Part shown: piece after piece, positions 55,952 to 64,000 of the stretch | How the letters are laid out: every line of letters begins with the position of its first letter | Numbering within the stretch: position 1 is the first letter of the stretch | DNA from: Tretioscincus oriximinensis | Taxonomy: Eukaryota > Chordata > Lepidosauria > Squamata > Gymnophthalmidae | DNA: 64,000 nt | NCBI GenBank assembly: GCA_022410635.1 | Contig: JAJVDF010000003.1 | Location: 5,055,309-5,119,308 of the forward strand | Direction of reading: 5' to 3' | Program-made: the position numbers and the translations under genes | Notes under the pieces: model-generated | The model's database searches: none | Seen by the model: only the letters and a program-made list of their open reading frames with translations | Told to the model about the DNA's origin: nothing

Positions 55952-55996
55952 ATGAGCCGCGGGAGCCGCCGGCAAGCGAGGCGGAGGAGTCGCCTG
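55952..55996 (+). CDS. Possible short first coding exon of an unidentified gene
   Basis: An ATG with A at -3 (GGTAACATGAG) opens 15 codons reading MSRGSRRQARRRSRL, ending exactly at a donor-like CTG|GTGAGC (GT at 55997-55998). The peptide is very basic. I do not recognise the gene. The frame is also open upstream and downstream, as expected of GC-rich DNA, so this may be 5' UTR rather than coding. Transcript evidence would decide. Confidence 0.2.
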
Positions 55997-56379
55997 GTGA
56001 GCGCCCCAGACGCCTCCGCTCCAGCCGTCGCCAGCCCAAGGGCCACCGCAGCCAGGGCGCCGCACCGGCCCCGGGGCCTGCAGGCGCGGAGCGGGCGGAG
56101 GGAGCCCCTGGCCGGGCAGGCGGAGCGGGGGGAGGAGGCGGGGACGCCCACGCGCCAGGCGCCGTCCCAGCGGCCCCAGCAGCCCAGCAGCTTCCCCGGG
56201 AGACTCGCCGAAGCCGCCGGACTACAGCGGGAAGCTCCTGCCTGCCTCCGCCTCCTTGCCTGACGCTCCNTCGGCTTCCCTCCGGCCGGCCGGCGGGCGC
56301 GCAGCAGAAGCAGCAGCATTAGCGAGAGCCCAGCGCCTGCTTCGGCCGTCTCGGAGGCGGCGGCGAGGGCGGAGGGCAG

Positions 56380-56498
56380 CAGCTGCCCAGGCGGACGGAC
56401 TTCGCGCTGCTTTGCCTGCTGAGCGACCACGACACCCCGCCGTTTCCCTGGCGAGGCCACCATCGCGCTCCCGGAGCCCCCGCCTCGGAGCCACGGAG
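56380..56498 (+). other. Candidate 5' UTR exon end with strong donor
   Basis: CCACGGAG|GTAAGG (GT at 56499-56500) is the best donor-like site in the island. The sequence before it is GC-rich and non-repetitive; the start of the exon cannot be placed. Confidence 0.4.
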
Positions 56499-57110
56499 GT
56501 AAGGAGGCGCCCTGGGCTGCCGCTGGGGACGCGGAGGAGGGCAGAGGACGGGGGGGGGGGCTTTCCCCCGAGGGGGCGTACCTGGGAGACGCGGGGGGAG
56601 GAGGCGGCTCCCGGGGGCGCAAGGACTCCTGGCAGCGCAGCCCCCACCCCGTTGCCACTGATGGAGGGGGGGGGGAGCCTCCGAATCCCAGAGCTGGGGC
56701 AGGGCTCTGTAAAGGCAAATGGCTTAACACGGACCCTTTGCCTCTTGGCCACGGAACGAGCTGCCCAGAATCGGATCTGTGACTCCGAGGGGGCCCCTTG
56801 GGTGGGGACGTGCAAGGGCCCCCTGCGCTGCCTGCCGACGCGGGCTGGGAGACCTGCCCGCCCGCCCGCCCGCCTTCCCCGCGGAGTGGTGGAAATACTT
56901 TCCGTAATTGGAAGCAGACGCGCGCCTCCGCCTGCACTTCCAGCGGGCAACGGGGTCTCGCTCGCAAATGATCATAATAAAAAAAAATCCCCTTTTGTTC
57001 TCCAACTTTAGGCGCCTTCGAAGGGGGGNTTGCGAGCGAGACCCCCTTGGTGCCCGGCTAGCCTCTCCGCCTCCCTTAAAGACGACGAGCGGGAAGGAAG
57101 GAAAGAAAGA

Positions 57111-60100
57111 AAGAAATGAATCTGCATTCAATTCCATGTCCATTTGCATGCGGCGCGGGTGGATAAGAGCAGGCAGCGAAAGCGAATTGCATGTGCGGTG
57201 GCCAAACGCATCTTGCAAAAGCCCTTTTGCTTCTTCAGTTTAATGTTGGACGGATGTCGCCCCGAAGCTTCTTTTAAGGAGATTTGCACCTTGGAGGGGA
57301 AAGTGGCGTTTGGTCGTCCTCTTTCCACATCCAGAGGATCTGCTGGCCCTCAGCGTCTCCTTTGGTCTCCTGCATCTGGCCAAGATTTTCCTTTCCAGAG
57401 GCCTTGGGCCCCATTTCAGGGGCAGCTAGGCAAGCGGCCACCCCTTTTTGCACCGTCAGGCATGAATGGCTCTGTGATTGACATGCTCCGGAGTTTTAAA
57501 AGGTGCAAAACAATGGAAGAAATGGAGAGAGATCCCTTTGCCACTGGGGTCCTTTGAAGCAACAACAGCAAAAAAGAATGTTGCTCCAAACCTGAAACAG
57601 CCATGATACTTCTTGCAAAGTGCCCATGTCTTCCTATCTTTTGCACAGATCGCTACTGGTATAAAGCAGGCTTACATTTTGATCCTTTTTAAAGAGAGCC
57701 ATTAAGGGGCAAACATGATCAAGCCTAATGCAATTGCTTTGAAAAGCCATTGGGTATCCTGTGCCAGGCAAATTTTGAAACTTCTTTTAAAAACTAAAAC
57801 TTTATTAACATTCAGATAAATACAAATGCATATTAGAAAGTGTCGAATTTTATATACAATTAAACTAATCTGCAATCAAACTTATATACTTAAATTAAAA
57901 CCATTTTGGCCTATTTGCCCAAGGCTAGAGATACTTAGCATATAAAAGGATTTTATGCCATTTAGTATGGAGATGATTAAATAATAAAGTATGTCAATTT
58001 TTGGAAACTTTATAAAGCTTCAGGGAAGAGACACTAGATGTTTTCCTTGCATATTTGTGGGTTTTGTTTTACTTTTACAGCAACCTTGACCAAAACTCTG
58101 CATTCTACCATAATTCTTGCCTGTTTAGGAAGAACGAATTGATACGTATACAGTTTGGCTTATTTCACAAATGTTTCAAAAGAAACAATAGTTTATTCAG
58201 GGACATGAGAAAGCTTCACAAGTCATGTTTAATTTTATTTTCAAATTGCAGCTTTTTGGTTTTTCTCAAGATAATTTTGACCTCAGCTCAGTTTCACTTT
58301 ACATAAAAATGGAAAGCTGATAGTATCTAAATCAATCTGACTTGATCATTAGAACTAAAGTATCAAATTCATGCTCTGTTGCAGATTCATTGGAAAGAAA
58401 AACAATCAACAAATAAAATGANCCAAATTAAAGGACCTATTTGAATTGAAGGACACATTTTTCTTAAAATCTCTCCCTTATAGCCATGATAATCAGCCAA
58501 AGGATCAGAATATGATCTTCAGTTCCTTCCTCTTATATCGTTTAATTTATTTTAGAGGGTGAAATGTAAGAAATTTAGCCACTCATTTTAGGAATGAGAA
58601 GTGCTGCGGTATATAAAGAACATGGCACCTTGTTTATCTGCTCTGGATGGGGACTTTTGAACTTCCTTTTCTGTTCTACTATGTTTTTTCAACAATAATT
58701 AGCACAATCCACTGGAAACCCCTCTTCCCATCCTACTTGAACCCACCACCACTAAAAAAGTGAGCAGCAAAATAACATAAATAAAGGGAAAGGAGGCAGA
58801 ATTCTGCCCTCATTTTATTAATTGTCTGAATTCTATTACAATGCTATTTCTTGTTGCTCAAATTTNTATTTTCATACAAAACTAAAAAATGCTGAAATTA
58901 TCTATGCTTCAGCAGCAGCCGCATTTTAAAGGTGCGTTGGTGTAAAAGGTTGATTGTCAGAGCTAAGCGATGCAGATGATTTCCATATATTTTAAGGAAC
59001 CCTACAGCCTCCTCCCTTACACTCCACGTGAGATTGATGTGAGCTAATGCAGTGGTGGGATTATAAATATTTACAGTAGCTCAAGCAAAATTAATTAACT
59101 TTTAAAATATTTATCACTTATTAACATATATATGCATGAAGTAACAGTAAATCTTTTGCTCCTCTGGGGAAGATCCATACATTAAAATGTCCAGAGGTTT
59201 CATAGGTTGGAAAGATAGTTGTAAATGCCTGGAGAGACCTCTGCTCCAACCCATTTCTGCTAATGCAGTCTGCTCAGAAATCTATCTGCAGTTTTGCAGA
59301 ATAGGCATATGGATTCTTGGGAAGCAAATTGACCCCTAAGGTCCACTGAAGGGATTGGCAGAAACTGCTAAAGATTTTCAAACTTGTAACGAGAAAACCA
59401 GTGACTGTCTTCCACAGCAAGAGGGTGATCTAGATATTTGTGCTTTTTCAGAAATGCCATTATACAAGTAGCTTTTAATACAGTGTTTATTTTTTCATAA
59501 GTTCATGTGTATGTAAACCTTTTTATTTTTACACTAAAAATCCAAAGGCTATCCACTTTTCCTATTCAAGGCTGTGCATGCAATTTATATTTTGTCCTCC
59601 ATGATCTCGTGAATTTGGTTAATCTGAAGAAGGTTAGAAGAAAAGCTTTGGATCTTCTTGGGATATTCCTATGAAGTAGATGGTTCTTTGGTTTTTAATC
59701 AAAGTCATTTGGTTTTTTAAAAAAGTCTTTTGGCCCTGTGGATTTCAGTTACTGTAATTTCAAATTGAAGACAACATTAGCTTTTGTGTCTATATTTGTA
59801 CAAGTCAAGTCTCCCCCAAATTTAAACTTCAAGTGACATTTGACTTTATAGAGAAAGGGTTTTAGTTGTCTGTGTTTGATTTCTGTGGGTGGAAATGACA
59901 TGCCATTTATTTTATTCAATTGACTATATATTTGAAAATACAATGGAATTACAGCAGTGTGAACAAATTTCAACTTCTTGGCATAACAAACCTGAGCTTG
60001 TTTGCAAAAAAAAAACTGGCTTCTTTTTAGTTCCATTGGGATTACATTCACAATAAAACTGCATTCCATATTCTTAAAAAAAAAGATAATTCAAAAGATT

Positions 60101-62120
60101 TTACATGCAGTAAATGATAACACATGCAGAATCAGAGCAATATTTATCGTTTTTCCCTTCTTGTAAATGCAGGCCCATTACTACCTATTCTGTTTTCTTT
60201 TTCCTTGTGATTAAAAAATAAAATCAATTAGTATTTAAATATTACTAGAATTCCATGTTATTTCACTTTAATATACATACTGCTGGTAGAACAATAACAT
60301 AAAAATACTGATTACCCTGCATTGATTTTTTCGATGTTTATTTGATACTGATTTTTAAGTACTCCTTGTTCTACTTTTATTTAGGGTTTTTTTAATAGCC
60401 AAATGTATTATGTATTGTCCTCTTTCTGTTTTCATTACTTTTTCATCACTATTTATTTTCATTTAAAATTGCATGTAATCATTAATAGAAAACAATTCTA
60501 CAGTTTCTGCTGGGCATGAAAAATTAGTCATTTCATTGTCTTCTAAAGTCTTGTTCCAAAGGAGAGGAAATATTTATAGTTTGATAGGTACAAGAGTTTT
60601 CTTTAAACGACAATAAAATTGTCTTGTGTCTTCAGTTCATCATTTCCTACAGCCATGGTAATTTGAAGGCAAATGAACTTGAAAGAATCTTCAGTGTTTT
60701 TGACACTTCTGTAAGTCATCTCAATTGTGTCCATGAATTCTTTGATTTTATCCTATAGGGTAATGTCTTGATTTGATCACTGTGTTAGTGAGAAAATCAA
60801 GATTCAGTTTTCCCATTTGCCTGCTTTGACAGGTTTTATAAAACCTGTTTGCAAATGCATTTGTTGTTGATATACAATACAAATATGATCTTCTTGCTGT
60901 TTTCCTTCTCAGTACAAAAAAATATACCTGTACGTCCAAATCGATAAAAATCCCTAGGTTAAGTTTTGCTGCACGCATCTTCTTTCAGTCATAAAGCGAT
61001 TCCGTGAGATGAAATGTTGCCAAGGGAGCTATAAAACTTACTCTGAAACACTTTTTAACGGTCTTTCTTTTTAACTAAAACAAAATTGCCTTATGTGACA
61101 CAGTTAAGATAGTTAACCTTTTATAATTATTTCACCATTATTTCATTAGNTTTGCCCCCTGCTTATACTTTGTGCATTACTGTGAAAGACATCTGACTGT
61201 GCTCCTAAAAGTTTATTTGTCTTTCAATTTCAGTGATAGTAGGGGGCAGGACATTTCCTTAATTATCTTTGTTCTGGGAGATGCTGAAAGGCCGAGATAG
61301 TTAAGCAAGGCCATTTGGATTTGTGTCAGGGTTGAAGGTAGGTGCCAGCAAACTGGCTCTATGTATTATTACACTGTTGAACGTAACATCAATAAAGTGG
61401 CCTTGATGGTGGTGGTGGAAAATACCACTTGGTTTTTTTATGAGAACTAACCTCTGCCCAGTTTATAACTGCCAGAGAATTCATCATAGGATGAATTCAC
61501 TAGAAAATCCATTTATTATGTTCCTCTTTAGTATTGAAATTTGCTTTCTGGTTAATGTAAGTTGCTGTTCTGACACGAACCTTCAATCCTTCTTTGGTCC
61601 TGAAGAATACGTCTCAAAGAACTACATGTTTTAGTTCAGTTTTTCAGTACTGAAGGTGGATCAAAAGTTTGTATCGGAACACAGCCTAAGTCACCAAGCA
61701 GTAGCTGAAAATTGAAGTAGACATTTTTTATGATGTTACAAGATGGGGAATTAACCTTTCATTAAATGCTAAAGTGACCAGGGTAGCTGGTTAGCCTGTA
61801 GCTACTTTTAAGAAGCTTTTAAAGGTAATGGTTATTTTTCCGTACAGCTGTTCTGCTTGTACAGAAATTGTTTTAAAGCTTCTATAAAGATAAGATAAAT
61901 ATCAGCTATCATCCATTTTGACAGGTAATGTGTTTTTTGTATTAACAACTAGAAAACTGCCCTTATGTGAAGTCTTTTTTCAAAATAAAACAAAAAAACC
62001 TGATGCAGTTCTAAATTAATTATTAAAATTTAAAGAATTTACTAAATAGAGTACTTATCTATTTTCATTTATTTTACTCTACGATATTACATAAAAACAA
62101 TTCAAAGCAGTTTAAAATTG
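57111..62120. other. Putative first intron: no recognised gene or transposon
   Basis: After the island the sequence returns to AT-rich and is notably poor in recognisable repeats compared with 1-55 kb. A 'MNGSVIDMLRSFKRCKTM' ORF end at 57461-57557 is not recognised. Short ORFs to 106 codons (59749-60069, minus) have no features. Parts may be conserved regulatory DNA (for example 61240-61340), untested. Ns at 58422, 58866 and 61150. Confidence 0.4.
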
Positions 62121-62124
62121 TAAG

Positions 62125-62205
62125 TCCAACAAAGGGGCTTGTAGCACTTGGAGACTAACAGGAGAAAGGTAGATGGCATAAGCTTTGGTAGACTAAACCC
62201 CTGGT
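62125..62205 (-). repeat. 'TTGTTAGTCT' dispersed repeat, minus copy
   Basis: 'AAAGGGGCTTGTAGCACTTG' + GAGACTAACAGG and 'GGCATAAGCTTTGGTAGACT'. Confidence 0.65.
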
Positions 62206-62284
62206 TTAGTTCATGTGTTAAAAATACATGTCAAAACAGCACCAATGTTGTGCATATGCTTTCACATATGTATATTTAAGTGTA

Positions 62285-62530
62285 TTTGGTAAGAACCTAA
62301 GAGGAACCCAGTAGGTCATCTAGTCCAGCCTTCTGCCTCATTCAATGGCCCACCAATTATCCCTGGGGATCTCAAGCAAAAGGAGGCAAAACGTTAACCT
62401 GCGAATGGTCAATCATGTCCTCTCTTAAACACCGCCTTTCAAGGCTGAAGAGGTATAGACTTTGAAGCCTCATTTTGTAAGGGAAGTATTCCAGCCCCTT
62501 GATCATTCTTGTTGCCCCTTTTTTGTACCT
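62285..62530 (-). mobile_element. CR1-like LINE 3' region
   Basis: 'GTCATCTAGTCCAGCCTTCT', 'GGCCCACCAATTATCCCTGG', 'TTTCAAGGCTGAAGAGG', 'CCCCTTGATCATTCTTGTTG'. Minus orientation, with an internal deletion relative to 54030-54590. Confidence 0.75.
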
Positions 62531-62754
62531 TCACCAGTAAATGTAAAAATTGGATGTATCAAATTAGATTTCTTTTGGAATTCAGGTGACGCTTACGTTG
62601 GTTCTATATACCATATTCAATAAATAAATCCATCCATCTCTCACATTTCTACTATGTCATCAGCTTCTTTTGAAAGTTTTAATACTTGTTGAGAATTAGA
62701 AGTTTTTGAAATACATATATATGAAAAATGATCGCCAGATATAACAGTATTTCA

Positions 62755-62860
62755 AGCAAGGGGATCTCATAGCAGATACAATACTGGCAGGAAAAAGTTA
62801 GGCAGCTTGACCTATCATAGTCAAGTCTACTTCTTCAGATGTTGCAAGAGTACAGTTTGT
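62755..62860 (-). repeat. 'TTGTTAGTCT' dispersed repeat, diverged minus copy
   Basis: 'AGCAAGGGGATCTCATAGCA' and 'GTCAAGTCTACTTCTTCAGA'; the intervening part is diverged. Confidence 0.55.
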
Positions 62861-63165
62861 CTGAGGAAGGACATCTACACAGATTTTATGAGTAGATATG
62901 GTTAAGATTCTGTCCGTGGGTAAGATGCCACTTTTGGTAGATTAACAATCCATGTGTAGATGGCGAACCTTGCTCTCAATAGGCTAAATATTGAACAGCA
63001 TTACTAGTACTTACCATGCAAGGAATGTATAACACTTACTTCCACTTTTTAGTTTCTGGGTGATTTATTTATTTATTTTAGTCATTATCAGGGCAGCCTT
63101 ATGGCAGGATGATTAGGTAATTAGTCAAACCAATTAACTTTTCCATAAAACACCCAAGCACACAG

Positions 63166-63369
63166 ATTTATTTATTTATTATTTACTTGTACTTATATCC
63201 TTCCCTACATCCAAAGGTCTCAGGGCAGCCAACCAAAGGGCAGCACATAGTNGGTGAGACTGAGAGAGTTCTAAAGAATTGTGACTGGTCCATGGTCACC
63301 CATCTGGCTTCATGGAGGAGTGGGTAATCGAACTAGGAGACTGCCAGATAAAAGTCCAACACTTTAACC
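63166..63369 (-). repeat. Composite tRNA-SINE (Sauria-like head, L2/MIR-like tail)
   Basis: On + the tail comes first: TTTATTTATT then 'CTTATATCCTTCCCTACAT' and 'CAAAGGTCTCAGGGCAGCC'. The head 'ATGGTCACCCATCTGGCTTC', 'GGGTAATCGAACTAGGAGAC' (complement of the B-box GTTCGATTAC) follows. The head matches Sauria SINEs but the tail does not. N at 63252. Confidence 0.75.
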
Positions 63370-63500
63370 CACTGGTTCCCAACATGGGGCGCANGCCCCA
63401 CAGCGGGACAATTTGATTTTTGAGGAGGACAATTCAAGAATTAGTTATTAACAGTGATTTCTTTGCATTTCATAGGGTTGGGTTCTAGGGCCCCTGTTAT
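63370..63500 (+). mobile_element. hAT-like element, left end
   Basis: 'CACTGGTTCCCAACATGGGG' is a hAT-type terminus (CAGTGGTTCCCAACCT type), followed by 'GCCCCACAGCGGGACAATTT'. It abuts the SINE head directly. The right end is not identified. Ns at 63394 and 63512. Confidence 0.55.
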
Positions 63501-64000
63501 GATAAATATGTNTTTTGATGGCTGATTAGTTTTATTAAATTTAGCAGAGTCTCTTATTTCTAGCAGAATGCGTAAATGATTTGCTTCTGAAAAAAGAAAT
63601 CGATTGGATATCACTTAACAAGGAGACTTGAGACTGAAGCTGACTAAATTGTTGCCTAACATAAAATCTCTCTGCAGCAGGCATGAAGCACAAGGATTTC
63701 ACTATTTTTTTGAATTTGTTAGGTATCTTTATTTTATTGTATAGTAATTAAAATGATCAAAGTATTACAGAAAAGTCTTCCATTAAAATTATTTTATATT
63801 TATGCATTTCAGTTATCTATTTAATGTTTTGTAACATTATTATTATTTAACAATTAATTAGTGATTTCTTCCTCAGTACTTCGCCTTCCCCCTTTTATTT
63901 TTATTTTTCATGGATGCCATGTTGTTTGCAAGCTTGTTTAGACCACGTTAATGGCCTTTTAGGCTTCCTCTATGTGAATAGGAGTTCACTTTTTGAATAA
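63501..64000. other. No recognised feature
   Basis: AT-rich sequence to the window end, possibly including the remainder of the hAT-like element. Confidence 0.4.

Larger units (their letters stand above)
55320..57110. promoter_or_regulatory. CpG island
   Basis: About 1.8 kb with very high G+C and frequent CpG, in sharp contrast to the AT-rich flanks. The core is about 55440-56980. It includes CTC and CTG/GCT short repeats (55785-55803, 55890-55910), G-runs of about 10 (56551-56561 and 56665-56676) and CCCG repeats near 56855. Such islands mark vertebrate promoters. Donor-like sites on the + strand suggest transcription rightward. Long ORFs on both strands (up to 369 codons, minus) are a consequence of GC content and lack recognisable domains. 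Ns at 56271 and 57029. Confidence 0.9.

Noticed and set aside
55308..57218. ORFs up to 369 codons on both strands in the CpG island
   Set aside because: High G+C removes stop codons; overlapping, low-complexity and without domains. Treated as promoter/5' UTR.
57461..57557. MNGSVIDMLRSFKRCKTM-type ORF end after the island
   Set aside because: No recognised domain, no splice support and not clearly within the transcript.

Overview
This window is vertebrate nuclear DNA, most likely from a squamate reptile (lizard or gecko type). The main marker is Sauria-type SINEs (25524-25730 and 51129-51334): a tRNA-like head, a conserved 'GTGACCTTGGG..AGTCA' middle and a 'GGGTATAAAAAC' + CTT tail. CR1 and L2 LINE 3' ends, an L1 3' end, tetranucleotide arrays and an AT-rich background (outside one CpG island) fit the same assignment. 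No prokaryotic, viral or organellar gene layout is visible, and I find no complete protein-coding gene.

Layout. From 1 to about 55 kb the sequence is intergenic or intronic-looking and dense in old transposable elements. They include 3' ends of a CR1-like LINE with a 'TTCTTATGTTCTTA' terminus (both strands); a true CR1 3' end encoding the LINE C-terminal region (28383-28958); L2 fragments; an L1 3' end with an 11-bp target duplication inside a mariner-like element (26917-27690); and two copies of one LTR (18351-18706, 47717-48054), the first cleanly inserted in a CR1-like copy. A tRNA-derived SINE with a head unlike the classic Sauria SINE but a very similar tail is present in six copies. DNA transposons are diverse: a Tc1 remnant with a recognisable DDE region, a pogo/Tigger-like MITE, a hAT element with a perfect 8-bp duplication, a two-copy fold-back hAT-type MITE, and a long-inverted-repeat MITE found six to seven times. 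Another repeat recurs in tandem with tetranucleotide microsatellites.

From about 55.3 to 57.1 kb there is a strong CpG island with good splice donors on the + strand (after 55461, 55996 and 56498). This is best read as the promoter and first exon(s) of an unidentified + strand gene; 57.1-64 kb would then be its first intron. Several repeat-poor stretches upstream (about 13.3-13.9, 42.2-43.7, 46.2-46.7 and 51.8-53.1 kb) look like candidate conserved non-coding elements, as often found around developmental genes. This is inference without alignment.

I see no multi-gene 'system' here. The best-supported unusual content is the set of transposon families whose ends, target duplications and nesting can be read directly. 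Isolated single Ns occur every 1-2 kb and limit ORF reading at those points.
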